From: an uncultured Acidobacteriota bacterium | GTDB lineage: Bacteria > Acidobacteriota > Vicinamibacteria > Fen-336 | Length of the DNA: 64,000 nucleotides | NCBI GenBank assembly: GCA_902826455.1 | Contig: CADEEV010000001.1 | Coordinates: forward strand, 58,945 to 122,944 | Reading direction: 5' to 3' | Part shown: one piece after another, positions 26,246-35,142 of the stretch | Numbering within the stretch: position 1 is the first letter of the stretch | Layout: each line of letters begins with the position of its first letter | Notes under the pieces: model-generated | What the model was told of the DNA's origin: nothing | The model's database searches: none | The model's input: only the letters and a program-made list of their open reading frames with translations | Translations under genes and position numbers: made by a program

Positions 26246-26275
26246 AATATTGGGGAAGTAGTTACACGTTGTCAA
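26246..26275 (-). promoter_or_regulatory. Promoter of the SBBP-repeat gene
   Basis: On the minus strand TTGACA (26275-26270) and AATATT (26251-26246) are 18 bases apart. The start codon lies about 86 bases downstream of the -10, giving a leader of roughly 80 bases with AAGAGGAAG as a likely ribosome site. Confidence 0.6.
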
Positions 26276-26292
26276 CTCGCCGGTATCGACCA

Positions 26293-26298
26293 TAAGAT
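26293..26298 (+). promoter_or_regulatory. Presumed -10 element of the wzm-wzt operon
   Basis: TAAGAT ends eight bases before the GTG at 26307. A leaderless or near-leaderless transcript is implied. It lies in the 147-base divergent gap shared with the SBBP promoter; nothing else was recognised in that gap. Confidence 0.4.
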
Positions 26299-26306
26299 CC
26301 GCGCCA

Positions 26307-27131
26307 GTGTTCTCGCGTGAACGGGTGACGATCGAGGCCGGCCGAGGCGAGTCGCGCTACTGGCGCGACGTCTGGGAATACCGCGAGCTCCTCTACTTCC
26401 TCGCCTGGCGCGACATCCTCGTCCGTTACAAGCAGACGGTTGCGGGCGTGGCCTGGGCGGTCCTGAGGCCGGCCCTGACCCTGGCCGTCTTCTCGGTGGT
26501 GTTCGGCCGGATCGCCCGCCTGCCCGACGGCGGGGTGCCCTACCCGCTCCTCGTCTTCGCGGGCCTGCTTCCCTGGCAGTTCGTGGCCAGCTCGGTCGCC
26601 GATACGGCCGGGAGCCTCGTCTCCAACGCCGGCCTGCTGACGAAGGTCTACTTTCCCCGGCTCCTGGCGCCCGTGAGCGCCGTCGCCGTCAGCCTGTTGG
26701 ACGGCCTCGTCTCGCTCGTCCTGCTGGCCGGCTTGATGGCGTACTACGGGCGCTGGCCGGGCGCCGAGGCCGCCAGCCTGCCCCTGGTGGCCCTGCTGGC
26801 CTTCGCTCTCGCGATCGGCGCTGGAGTCTGGCTGGCGGCGCTCAACGTGCGCTATCGCGACGTGCGCCTGCTGGTCCCGTTCCTGGTCCAGGTCGGCCTC
26901 TACGTCTCGCCCGTCGGCTTCAGCAGCGCCGTGGTCCCCGAGCGCTTCCGCCTCCTCTATTTCCTGAACCCGCTGGTGGGGATCATCGACGGCTTCCGCT
27001 ACGCGCTCCTGGGAGCGCCGGCGCCCGACCCGCGGGCCCTGGGGCTCTCGGCGTTCATCGCCCTGGTCCTGCTGACGAGCGGCGTGGCCTACTTCCGCCA
27101 CACCGAGCGCACCTTCGCGGACGTGATCTGA
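26307..27131 (+). CDS. wzm: ABC-2 type polysaccharide export permease (Wzm-like)
   Basis: 274 residues from GTG, with about six membrane segments. The cytoplasmic N-terminal amphipathic region ELLYFLAWRDILVRYKQT near 28-45 and VAWAVLRPALTL near 47-58 are family hallmarks. The extracytoplasmic PFLVQVGLYVSPVGFS near 193-208 is the second conserved signature. It would form the channel with the Wzt ATPase two bases downstream and move completed lipid-linked polysaccharide across the inner membrane. Confidence 0.93.
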   Translation: MFSRERVTIEAGRGESRYWRDVWEYRELLYFLAWRDILVRYKQTVAGVAWAVLRPALTLAVFSVVFGRIARLPDGGVPYPLLVFAGLLPWQFVASSVADTAGSLVSNAGLLTKVYFPRLLAPVSAVAVSLLDGLVSLVLLAGLMAYYGRWPGAEAASLPLVALLAFALAIGAGVWLAALNVRYRDVRLLVPFLVQVGLYVSPVGFSSAVVPERFRLLYFLNPLVGIIDGFRYALLGAPAPDPRALGLSAFIALVLLTSGVAYFRHTERTFADVI

Positions 27132-27133
27132 CG

Positions 27134-28342
27134 GTGGCCGAGCCCGCGCTCCGGACGGAGAACCTCGGCAAGCGCTACGTGCTGGGCGCCGAGCGCCACG
27201 ACACGCTGCGCGATGCGGTGGGCGCCGGCCTGCGCGGCGGCCGCTCCGCGGCAGGGACGACGGAGTTGTGGGCGCTCCGGGACGTCTCGTTCGACGTCGC
27301 TCCGGGCGACTGCCTCGGCATCCTGGGCCGCAACGGCGCGGGCAAGTCGACGCTGCTCAAGCTGCTCTCGCGCATCACCGAGCCCACGACGGGCCGCATC
27401 GAGCTCAACGGCCGCGTCGCGAGCCTGCTCGAGGTCGGCACCGGCTTCCATCCCGAGCTCACGGGCCGCGAGAACATCTTCCTGAACGGCGCGATCCTCG
27501 GCATGCGACGCGACGAGATCCGCCGTCGCTTCGACGCGATCGTGGCCTTCGCCGAGATCGAGCGTTTCCTCGACACGCCGGTGAAGCGCTACTCGAGCGG
27601 GATGTACATGCGCCTCGCCTTCGCGATCGCGGCGCACCTCGAGCCCGAGATCCTCGTGGTCGACGAGGTGCTGGCGGTGGGCGACGCGCTCTTCCAGCGC
27701 AAGTGCCTGGGGAAGATGGGCGAGGTCTCGCGCGAGGGCCGCACGGTGCTCTTCGTCAGCCACAACCTCACGGCCCTGACGGCCCTGTGCCGTACCGGCA
27801 TCGTGCTTGAGGGCGGCCGCGTCGCCGCGCGTGGGGCGATCGGCGAGTGCGTGCGGGCCTATCTCGCGGGCCTGCTCGCGGCGCGCGAAGGCGAGCGGGT
27901 CCTGGGCGAGGCCGAGTTCGGCTTCCGGCGGGTGCGCGTCGTGGGCGCGAACGGGGAGGCCGAGACGGGCGCCCTGGACGCGGCCGGCGCCTTCCGCCTC
28001 GAGCTCGACTGCCGGCTGCCGTCGTCGCCCGACGTGAACGTGGGCTTCACCCTCTACAACGACTCCGAGGTCGCGGCGCTCTCCGGAAGCGCCCGCGACG
28101 ACATCGAGGTCCTGCCGGCGGGGGACGTGCGCTTCCAGGTCGAGCTGCCGCTGGCGCGTCTGCCCTCGGGCCGCTACCGCGTCGAAGGCGCCGTCTGGGA
28201 CCGCGGCACGCGCCACGACCAGTCCGACGCCCTCGTCGCCTTCGACGTCGTCAACTCCCGTTCGGTCCTCGACGTCTCGGGCGTCAAGCCCCGGGGCGCG
28301 ACGCTTCTCGACCGCCCCTGGACCCTATGCCGCGAGTCCTGA
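27134..28342 (+). CDS. wzt: ABC transporter ATPase with carbohydrate-binding tail (Wzt-like)
   Basis: 402 residues from GTG. Walker A GRNGAGKST at 65-73, the signature YSSGM near 155, Walker B ILVVDEVLAVGD near 172 and a switch histidine FVSHN near 213 define the nucleotide-binding domain. Residues about 255-402 form an extra beta-rich domain like the C-terminal Wzt module that recognises the capped non-reducing end of the O-polysaccharide. Such caps are often methyl or phosphate, and a methyltransferase lies two genes downstream. The last 16 bases overlap the next gene. Confidence 0.93.
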   Translation: MAEPALRTENLGKRYVLGAERHDTLRDAVGAGLRGGRSAAGTTELWALRDVSFDVAPGDCLGILGRNGAGKSTLLKLLSRITEPTTGRIELNGRVASLLEVGTGFHPELTGRENIFLNGAILGMRRDEIRRRFDAIVAFAEIERFLDTPVKRYSSGMYMRLAFAIAAHLEPEILVVDEVLAVGDALFQRKCLGKMGEVSREGRTVLFVSHNLTALTALCRTGIVLEGGRVAARGAIGECVRAYLAGLLAAREGERVLGEAEFGFRRVRVVGANGEAETGALDAAGAFRLELDCRLPSSPDVNVGFTLYNDSEVAALSGSARDDIEVLPAGDVRFQVELPLARLPSGRYRVEGAVWDRGTRHDQSDALVAFDVVNSRSVLDVSGVKPRGATLLDRPWTLCRES

Positions 28343-29721
28343 TCCTCGGCGCGGGACCGACCGGGCTCGGAGCGGCGCTCCGCCTCGCGGAGGCTGGCGA
28401 GAGCGACTTCCTCGTCCTCGAGGCGTCGAGCGAAGCGGGCGGGCTCGCGGGCTCCGTCGTCGACGCGCAGGGCTTCACCTGGGATCACGGCGGCCACGTG
28501 CAGTTCTCGCACTACCAGGTCTTCGACGACTTCATGGAGCGCGCCCTCGGAAGCGACGGGTGGCTACTCCACGATCGCGAGAGCTGGGTCTGGATGCGCG
28601 AGCGCTTCGTGCCCTATCCCTTCCAGTACAACCTGCACCGGCTGCCGGCCGAGGAGAAGTGGCAGTGTGTGAAGGGCCTGCTCGCCGCACGCGAGGCAGG
28701 GGTCACGAAGGCCGCGCACTTCCGCGAGTGGATCCTCGCCACGTTCGGCCAGGGCATCGCCGACACGTTCCTGTTTCCCTACAACTTCAAGGTCTGGGCG
28801 CATCCCCTGGAGATGATGAGCGCGCAGTGGGTGGGGGAGCGCGTCGCGGTCCCCGACCTCACGCGGGTGCTCGAAGGCATCTGCCGCGAGCGCGACGAGG
28901 TTTCCTGGGGACCCAACAGCCGCTTCCGCTTCCCGAGGCACGGCGGCACCGGCGCGATCTGGCGAAGCCTCGCGCGGGCCCTGCCCTCCGAGCGGCTCCG
29001 CTTCGGCGCCACGGTCGCGAGCGTCGACCTCCCGCGGCGGCGCGTGCGCCTGGCGAGCGGCGAGGAGCTCGGCTACGACGTGCTCGTCAACAGCATCGCC
29101 CTCGACGGGTTCACGAAGCTGACGGGCCGCGCGGATCTCGCGGCGCGCGCCGCACAGCTGCTCTATTCCAGCACCCACATCGTGGGCATCGGCCTCGAGG
29201 GCCAGCCGCCCGAGGCGCTGCGCACGAAGTGCTGGATGTACTTCCCCGAGGCGAACTGCCCGTTCTACCGGGTCACCGTCTTCAGCAACTACAGCCCCAA
29301 CAACGTGCCGCGGCCCGCGACGACCTGGTCCTTGATGGCCGAGGTCTCCCAGAGCGCCCACAAGCCGGTCGACCACGCCAGCGTCGTGGACGACGTGCTC
29401 GCGGGGTTGCGCGCGACGAACCTCGTGCGCGAGTCCGACCGGATCGTGAGCCGCTTCTCCGAGTTCCTCGATCACGGCTACCCGACGCCTTCGGTCGCTC
29501 GCGACGCCCATCTCGCGGAGCTCCTGCCCGCTCTCGAGAAGGACGGCGTCTACTCGCGCGGGCGCTTCGGAGCGTGGAAGTACGAGGTCAGCAACCAGGA
29601 CCACTCGTTCATGCAGGGCTGGGAGTGCGCGACCCGCATCCTGGCCGGAGCCGGGCCGGAGGCCGAGCCCACCCTGCACACGCCGGGCGTCGTGAACGCC
29701 ACCTACCAGGCGCGGCGATGA
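28327..29721 (+). CDS. FAD-dependent UDP-galactopyranose-mutase-like protein
   Basis: 464 residues. ILGAGPTGLGAALRLAEAG (about 5-23) binds FAD ADP, followed by VLEASSEAGGLAGS and the DHGGHVQFS motif near 56. FPYNFKVWAHP near 150 is the region equivalent to the mutase active-site loop. Family members in EPS loci either isomerise UDP-sugar pyranose to furanose or act as amine-oxidase-fold protoporphyrinogen-like enzymes; I favour a sugar mutase from context, with moderate certainty. It overlaps wzt by 16 bases and the methyltransferase by ATGA. Confidence 0.8.
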   Translation: MPRVLILGAGPTGLGAALRLAEAGESDFLVLEASSEAGGLAGSVVDAQGFTWDHGGHVQFSHYQVFDDFMERALGSDGWLLHDRESWVWMRERFVPYPFQYNLHRLPAEEKWQCVKGLLAAREAGVTKAAHFREWILATFGQGIADTFLFPYNFKVWAHPLEMMSAQWVGERVAVPDLTRVLEGICRERDEVSWGPNSRFRFPRHGGTGAIWRSLARALPSERLRFGATVASVDLPRRRVRLASGEELGYDVLVNSIALDGFTKLTGRADLAARAAQLLYSSTHIVGIGLEGQPPEALRTKCWMYFPEANCPFYRVTVFSNYSPNNVPRPATTWSLMAEVSQSAHKPVDHASVVDDVLAGLRATNLVRESDRIVSRFSEFLDHGYPTPSVARDAHLAELLPALEKDGVYSRGRFGAWKYEVSNQDHSFMQGWECATRILAGAGPEAEPTLHTPGVVNATYQARR

Positions 29722-30428
29722 ACGACGACTGGCCGGGCGCCGATCGGCGTGAGCCGCGCGTCGGCGATCGGTTCTACCTGGCCCGGGTGGGCCTCGCGCG
29801 TGCGCTGCGCCTCGCCTTTGCCGAGCTCGGGCCGGGGCCGCTCGACGTCGTGGACGTCGGCTGCGGCACGAAGCCCTACCTGCCCTGGCTCCGCTCGTGC
29901 GCCGGCAGCTACCTGGGCGTCGACGCCTACCCGGGTCCCTACGTGGATCGCGTGAGCCCGGCCGAGCGCCTCGATTTCCTCGCCGCCGGCTCCGTGGACC
30001 TCGTCCTCAGCACCCAGACCCTGGAGCACGTCGAGAGTCCCGCGCGCGTGGTGGCGGAGGCGCGACGCGTGCTGCGGCCCGGCGGCGTCGCCCTGCTGTC
30101 GACCCACGGCGTGTTTCCCTTCCACGGTCAGCCGCAGGACTTCTGGCGCTGGACGCACCTGGGGCTGAAGCGTCTTTTCGAGGAAGCCGGCTTCGAGAGC
30201 GTCGAGGTGCGCCCCACGGACGGCATCGCCTCCGCGGTGCTCGGTCTCGTGGACTTCTACGCCTACTCGCTCGGCGACCGGCTCCCCGTATTCCGCTTCC
30301 TCCGCTATACCGTGCATCCCCTCCTGGGCCTGGTGGCCCCGCGCCTCGATCGCTACGCGGGCTGGCTCTTCGAGACGAGCCCGCTCTCGATCAACTACCT
30401 GGTCGTCGCCCGCACGCCACGGCCGTGA
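29718..30428 (+). CDS. SAM-dependent class I methyltransferase
   Basis: 236 residues. SAM-binding motif VVDVGCGTKPYLPWL near 43-57, the acidic motif YLGVDAYP near 69, LSTQTLEHVESP near 101 and LRPGGVALLSTHG near 122 are typical of methyltransferase family 11. Placed inside the Wzt operon, it may methylate a sugar or the terminal residue recognised by Wzt; this is inference. Start and stop overlap neighbours as ATGA and GTGA. Confidence 0.88.
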   Translation: MNDDWPGADRREPRVGDRFYLARVGLARALRLAFAELGPGPLDVVDVGCGTKPYLPWLRSCAGSYLGVDAYPGPYVDRVSPAERLDFLAAGSVDLVLSTQTLEHVESPARVVAEARRVLRPGGVALLSTHGVFPFHGQPQDFWRWTHLGLKRLFEEAGFESVEVRPTDGIASAVLGLVDFYAYSLGDRLPVFRFLRYTVHPLLGLVAPRLDRYAGWLFETSPLSINYLVVARTPRP

Positions 30429-31630
30429 CGGCCGCGATCCTCCACATCCACCCCAGGATCGGTCCGGGCGGTGGGCCGCATGGCTACCTCGCGAACCTGC
30501 GTCAGGCCCTCGCCGAGGCGCGCGACGGCTCCTCCATCGACGTGTCGACGATCGCCGAGGCGCTCGGCAGCCCTCAGGCTCCGGCCCCCGCGCCGAGCTG
30601 GCTCGCGCGCGCGCTCCACGGCATCCCCGGCGTGCGCCGCATCAACCACGCGCTGCGCGGCGAGTTCGGGATCCGCTTCGAGCGGGCCGTGGCCGACTGG
30701 ACCGGGCCCTACGAGGCCCTCACGTCCACCCAGGCCGAGCGGCTCCTCGCACGCGAGCTGACCGTGGTCCACGATACGTTCCTCGCGGCGCGCCTGCTGC
30801 GCCTCGCGCCGGGCGCCTCTCGCGCGCGCCTCGCGCTCATGACCCACGCGCCCGGCTTCTACGCGCACCAGCTCGCCGGCGACCTGCTTCCGGACGAGCC
30901 CGAGGCGCTCTGGCACGACGAGGCCTGCGTCGCTCGCCTGCGCGCGCGCGAGGTCGAGACCATGCGCGCCGTGAAAGCGGTGGTCTGGCCGAGCCCCGGC
31001 GCCGCCGAGGGCTACGGCGACTGGGGCGCGCGCGGCGCCGCGAAGCCGCCCTTCGTCGCGACGGGTGTGCAGCGGCCGCAGCTGGGCGCTTCCGCGGCCG
31101 CGCTGCGGCAACGCTGGGGTGTCGAGGCCGGCCAGAAGCTCGCCCTCTTCATGGGCCGACCCCACCCCCAGAAGGGCTTCGACGTCTTCGTCGACTGGGC
31201 CGACGCGGAGAAAGCGCGCGCGGAGTGGGTGTTCGTGCAGGCGGGCGGCGCGCCGCGACACACGCGCCGCGACCTCGCGGCGGTGCGCCAGGTCGGCTAC
31301 GAGAGCGACAACGGCGCCGCCTACTCGGCGGCCGACCTCGTGGTGTTCCCGAACCGCGAGGCGTACCTCGACATCGGGCTCCTCGAGTGCCTGAGCCTCG
31401 GCGCGCCGGTGGCCGTGACCGCCGTGGGGGGCCACGCCGATCTGCTCCGGGAGAGCCCGGACCTGCTGGCGATTCCGCCTGGGCCCGACGCCTGGCGGCA
31501 GGTGCGCTCCGAGGCTGTCGCCCTCGAGCCGGAGCGCCGCGAGCGACTGAAGGCGTTCTGGGCCACGCGTCATTCACCCGCGGCCTTCGCCGCCGGCCAT
31601 CGGGCGGCCGCTGCGAGCCTGCTGTCATGA
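30425..31630 (+). CDS. GT4-like glycosyltransferase
   Basis: 401 residues from GTG. The acceptor domain begins with IHPRIGPGGGPHGYLANLRQ (about 8-27). The donor domain has LFMGRPHPQKGFDVFVDWA near 239-257 and a region NREAYLDIGLLECLSLGAPVAVTAVGGH near 312-340, holding the conserved glutamate of the E-x7-E site. A member of the row of three GTs in this operon; sugar specificity unknown. Confidence 0.85.
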   Translation: MTAAILHIHPRIGPGGGPHGYLANLRQALAEARDGSSIDVSTIAEALGSPQAPAPAPSWLARALHGIPGVRRINHALRGEFGIRFERAVADWTGPYEALTSTQAERLLARELTVVHDTFLAARLLRLAPGASRARLALMTHAPGFYAHQLAGDLLPDEPEALWHDEACVARLRAREVETMRAVKAVVWPSPGAAEGYGDWGARGAAKPPFVATGVQRPQLGASAAALRQRWGVEAGQKLALFMGRPHPQKGFDVFVDWADAEKARAEWVFVQAGGAPRHTRRDLAAVRQVGYESDNGAAYSAADLVVFPNREAYLDIGLLECLSLGAPVAVTAVGGHADLLRESPDLLAIPPGPDAWRQVRSEAVALEPERRERLKAFWATRHSPAAFAAGHRAAAASLLS

Positions 31631-32805
31631 CGCTGCGCGTCGCGTACGTCGTCGAGGGCTTTCCGACCTTCATCGCGAACGAGATCCGCGAGCTGCGCCG
31701 CCAGGGCGCCGACATCCTGCTGCTGAGCGCGTTCCGTCCCTCGCCGTCGCCCGATGCCGCCACCGACGCCCTCGTGGGCGAGAGCCTGTACTTTCCGCCG
31801 GGCTACGCGGGTGTCGCCGCGGCGAACCTGCGCGCGTTCCTCCGCCAGCCGCTCGGCTACGTCGGCCTCGCCTTGTTCCTCCTCGCGAAGGGCGAGTCGC
31901 TGAGGCTCCTGGTGCTGGGCGCCTGGCTCGCGCAGCGCTGCCGCGAACGGGGCGTCGCGCATGCCCACGGCACGTTCGGAACCCGCACCACGACCCTCGC
32001 CTTCGTCGTCGCGCGCCTCTCGGGATTCGATTTCAGCTTCACGACTCACGCCTACGACATCTTCGGCGGCAACCCGTCGCTCCAGTGGAAGACGCGCGCC
32101 GCGCGCTTCATGCGCACGATCTCCCACTACAACCGCGCCTATCTGTTGCGCGCGTATCCCGGCCTTCCGCCCGAGAAGATCCGCGTGATGCACCTCGGGG
32201 TCGACGTCGAGGCGTGGCCCGTCGCCGGCCCGGGCCTTCCCGGCAGCCTCGTCTGCGTCGCGAACCTCGTGGCCAAGAAGGGTCACGCCCGCCTGCTCGA
32301 GGCCTGCGCGCGCCTCGTGAAGACGCGGCCGGGACTCAGCTGCGAGATCGTCGGCGACGGTCCGCTCCGGGAGGACCTAGAATCCGCGGTCGTGAGCCTC
32401 GGTCTAACGTCGACGGTGCGTCTCTCGGGCCGGCTCGGGCCGGGCGAGGTGCGGGCGCGCGTGTCGCGAGCCCAGGTGTTCGTCCTCCCGAGCCTCGACC
32501 TCGAGGGGACCTCCGATCCGCGCGACGGGATTCCCGTCGCCCTGATGGAAGCGATGGCGCTCGGACGCGCGGTGGTCTCGACCCGCGTCGCCGGCATCCC
32601 GGAGCTCGTCGAGGACGGCGTTTCAGGGCGGCTCGTGGCGCCCGACGACGCGGCGGCGCTCGCGGCGGCGCTGGAGGAGCTCCTGGCGGACGGCGCGCTG
32701 CGCGATCGGCTCGGCGCCGCGGCGCGCCGGCGCGTCGAGCACGACTTCAGCCTGGCCGCCAATACGCGAGCGCTCGCCCTGGCCTTCGAAGAGGTGACGG
32801 CGTGA
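31627..32805 (+). CDS. GT4-family glycosyltransferase
   Basis: 392 residues, start overlapping the previous stop (ATGA). VAYVVEGFPTFIANEIREL at 5-23 is the colanic-acid-GT-like N terminus (WcaL/AmsK type), HAHGTFGTRTTTLA near 112 the acceptor loop, CVANLVAKKGHARLLEA near 213 the donor-domain start, and DGIPVALMEAMALGRAVV near 300 carries the E-x7-E-like site. It belongs to the same operon as Wzm/Wzt and probably extends the lipid-linked chain. Confidence 0.92.
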   Translation: MTLRVAYVVEGFPTFIANEIRELRRQGADILLLSAFRPSPSPDAATDALVGESLYFPPGYAGVAAANLRAFLRQPLGYVGLALFLLAKGESLRLLVLGAWLAQRCRERGVAHAHGTFGTRTTTLAFVVARLSGFDFSFTTHAYDIFGGNPSLQWKTRAARFMRTISHYNRAYLLRAYPGLPPEKIRVMHLGVDVEAWPVAGPGLPGSLVCVANLVAKKGHARLLEACARLVKTRPGLSCEIVGDGPLREDLESAVVSLGLTSTVRLSGRLGPGEVRARVSRAQVFVLPSLDLEGTSDPRDGIPVALMEAMALGRAVVSTRVAGIPELVEDGVSGRLVAPDDAAALAAALEELLADGALRDRLGAAARRRVEHDFSLAANTRALALAFEEVTA

Positions 32806-33980
32806 TCGGCTACGTGCACTTCGGCGGCCGGATGGGCGACAAGGTACGGATCGACGCGATCCGCAGCCACCTGCAGGCCCGCGGCGCGGCGTTCGCCGAG
32901 TTCGAGCTGGCCCACGAGCGGCCCCGCGTCGACATCGTGCGCGAGCTCGTCTCGCCCCGCGGCGTCTCTCACCTCGCCACGAAGCTGTTCCGCGATCGCG
33001 CTCATCCCCTGTTGCGCGAGATCAACTGGGGCGTCGAGGTGGACCAGTGGAAGGCGAGCGTCGCCGCAGGGGCGGCACGCGTCGCGACCGAGCGCGCCGG
33101 CGTGACGGTGGTGCTGGCCGAAGCGTTCCTCGCCGGTCTCGTCGCCGCGGAGCTCAAGGAGCGCTGCGGGATCCCCTTCGTGTTCGACATGCACGGAGCC
33201 ATCAGCCAGGAGGCGCCTCTCACGGGATCCTCGGAGTATTCGGCCTTCGCGACCGAGGCGGAGCGTCGCATCGTCGCCGCGGCCGACGTGACGATCGCGG
33301 CCAGCGGCGTGATGGCGGACTTCGTGGCCTCCGCGTACGGTGTCGCGCGAGACAGGATCGTCGTGATCCCCAACGGCTCGGACGTGTCGTCGCGGCAGGC
33401 GCGCTACGCGTCGCCTGCGACCATCGTCTTCGCCGGCAACCTGGCGCCTTACGAGAACGTCGTGGAGTTCGTGCGGGCCGCGGAGCTGGCGGCGGCCGAT
33501 CGCGGCTTCACCTTCTGGCTGATGGGCGACGGCGTGAAGCGCGAGGAGCTCCTGGGCTACGTCAACGAGCGCTACGTGGACCTGCTCTATTGGGGCCGTC
33601 GCCGTCGCCAGGACGCCCTCGACATCTGCGCGCGGGCGCAGATCGGCTTCGTCGGCCAGGCCGGCGACGCGGACCTCGCGGCGCACTCGCCGCATCTGAT
33701 CTTCTGCCCGATCAAGCTCTTCGACTACGCGTCGTGCGGCCTGCCCGTGATCATCCCGCCGGGCGAATGGTCGCCGCTCGTGGAGCGCCACGACATCGGC
33801 GTCGTCGCGGCGCGGCCCGAGGCCGCCGCGTTCCTGGAGGCCGCCGACGCGCTGCGCGACCGGGCGACCTGGCAGCGCAAGTCGGCCAACGCGCGCGAGA
33901 TGGTCCGCGCCCACTGCCAGTGGAGCCAGCTGCTCCTGCCCCTCGAGGGCGTCCTCGAGAGCGCGCTCAGGCGGGGGTGA
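32802..33980 (+). CDS. GT4-like glycosyltransferase
   Basis: 392 residues from GTG with a GTGA overlap. FVFDMHGAISQEAPL near 125 and VIPNGSDVSS near 187 identify the GT-B core; IVFAGNLAPYENVVEFVRAAEL near 205 begins the donor domain and CPIKLFDYASCGLPVIIPPGEW near 302-323 is the donor phosphate-binding region. It ends the plus-strand EPS operon; its last 14 bases overlap the convergent acyltransferase gene. Confidence 0.87.
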   Translation: MIGYVHFGGRMGDKVRIDAIRSHLQARGAAFAEFELAHERPRVDIVRELVSPRGVSHLATKLFRDRAHPLLREINWGVEVDQWKASVAAGAARVATERAGVTVVLAEAFLAGLVAAELKERCGIPFVFDMHGAISQEAPLTGSSEYSAFATEAERRIVAAADVTIAASGVMADFVASAYGVARDRIVVIPNGSDVSSRQARYASPATIVFAGNLAPYENVVEFVRAAELAAADRGFTFWLMGDGVKREELLGYVNERYVDLLYWGRRRRQDALDICARAQIGFVGQAGDADLAAHSPHLIFCPIKLFDYASCGLPVIIPPGEWSPLVERHDIGVVAARPEAAAFLEAADALRDRATWQRKSANAREMVRAHCQWSQLLLPLEGVLESALRRG

Positions 33981-35142
33981 GCGGGGCCGCCACCGGGCGC
34001 CCGTACGGGAACAGGCGCTTCAGCGACAGGAACGGGCTCTCCACGAGGCGCCAGCTCACGAAGGCGCCCGCGTAGGCGAGACCGACGCTCGCCGCGAGAT
34101 AGACGAGCTGTCCCAGCAACGGCGGCGCGCCCTTCAGCGCCTCGCCGGCGCCCGCCCAGTCGAGCACACGGTTCAGGGGCTCGTTGACGAGATACATCGC
34201 GTAGCTATAGCGCCCCAGGCTCGTGAGCGGCGCCGCGGTGAAGACGCGGTGGGCCGGGGAGCCCGGCGCCAGGAGCAACACCTGCACGAGGAGCCCGCCG
34301 AAGAACAAGGCGAGGGCCGTGTAGCCGAAGCGCTGCGTGGGCGGATCCAGGTGGCCGAGCCGTCCGTAGTGGATCACGATCGCGAGAAGCAGCGCGCCGC
34401 ACGCGCCCAGGGCCCACACCGAGGGGCGGACCAGACGCGCGAAGCCCGTGGGCGAGCGCCGGGCCAGCGCGATGAGCGCGCCGATCAGCAGGGGATCCAT
34501 GCGCGTGGGCGTCGAGACGTAGAGCGCATGGGGTCCCCAGCCCGCGAGCCCGAGCCCGAGACGCAGGGCGGGCGCGAGCGCCAGGAGTCCCACGCACACC
34601 CACCGCAGCGCCCGCGTGGGGCAGTACCACACGACGAACGGCCACACGAGATAGAACTGCTCCTCGACCGCGAGGGACCACAGGTGCCCCATCTTGAGGG
34701 GGGTGTCCTGGAAGCCCTCGGACAGGGCGATCCGCACGTTCGTCAGGTAGGTCCAGAGCCACGCCTGGTTGTCGCGCAGCCGCGTGAGCTCCGGGGAGTG
34801 CGTGCCGAGGAGCGCCGGCAGGATCCAGAGCACGAGAGCGAGGAAGAGGTAGTACAGCGGAAAGATGCGCAGCATGCGCCGCGCGTAGAAACTGCGGAAA
34901 TACCCCCGGGAGCCGCGCGTCGCCAGCAGGATTCCCGTGATCAGGAACCCCGACAGCACGAAGAAGAGGTCGACCCCCGCCCAGCCCGCGCGCAAGACGG
35001 AGAAGAAGGGCCACTGCCACGCGTCGTACTGATTGAGGACGTTCGCGTGATAGCAGAGCACCAGGAGGATCGCGAGGCCCCGCAGGCCGTCGAGCGCCGG
35101 AACGTGGGAGGGGCCGTCTGCCGGGGTCTCGACGCGGCTCAC
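33967..35142 (-). CDS. Acyltransferase-3 family membrane O-acyltransferase
   Basis: 391 residues with about ten membrane segments. The family signature PALDGLRGLAILLVLCYH (about 13-30) contains the conserved Arg and His, followed by WAGVDLFFVLSGFLITGIL near 52-70 and FYARRMLRIFPLYYL near 84. AT3 proteins transfer acetyl or other acyl groups from CoA to exported polysaccharides such as O-antigen. The GTG start overlaps the stop of the upstream sulfatase-fold gene (GTGA), so the two are co-expressed and may modify the same polymer. Confidence 0.92.
   Translation of the reverse strand: MSRVETPADGPSHVPALDGLRGLAILLVLCYHANVLNQYDAWQWPFFSVLRAGWAGVDLFFVLSGFLITGILLATRGSRGYFRSFYARRMLRIFPLYYLFLALVLWILPALLGTHSPELTRLRDNQAWLWTYLTNVRIALSEGFQDTPLKMGHLWSLAVEEQFYLVWPFVVWYCPTRALRWVCVGLLALAPALRLGLGLAGWGPHALYVSTPTRMDPLLIGALIALARRSPTGFARLVRPSVWALGACGALLLAIVIHYGRLGHLDPPTQRFGYTALALFFGGLLVQVLLLAPGSPAHRVFTAAPLTSLGRYSYAMYLVNEPLNRVLDWAGAGEALKGAPPLLGQLVYLAASVGLAYAGAFVSWRLVESPFLSLKRLFPYGRPVAAPLTPA

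Noticed and set aside
26160..26306. Possible small RNA or tRNA in the largest gap
   Set aside because: No cloverleaf or terminator is visible; the gap is explained by two divergent promoters and a leader.
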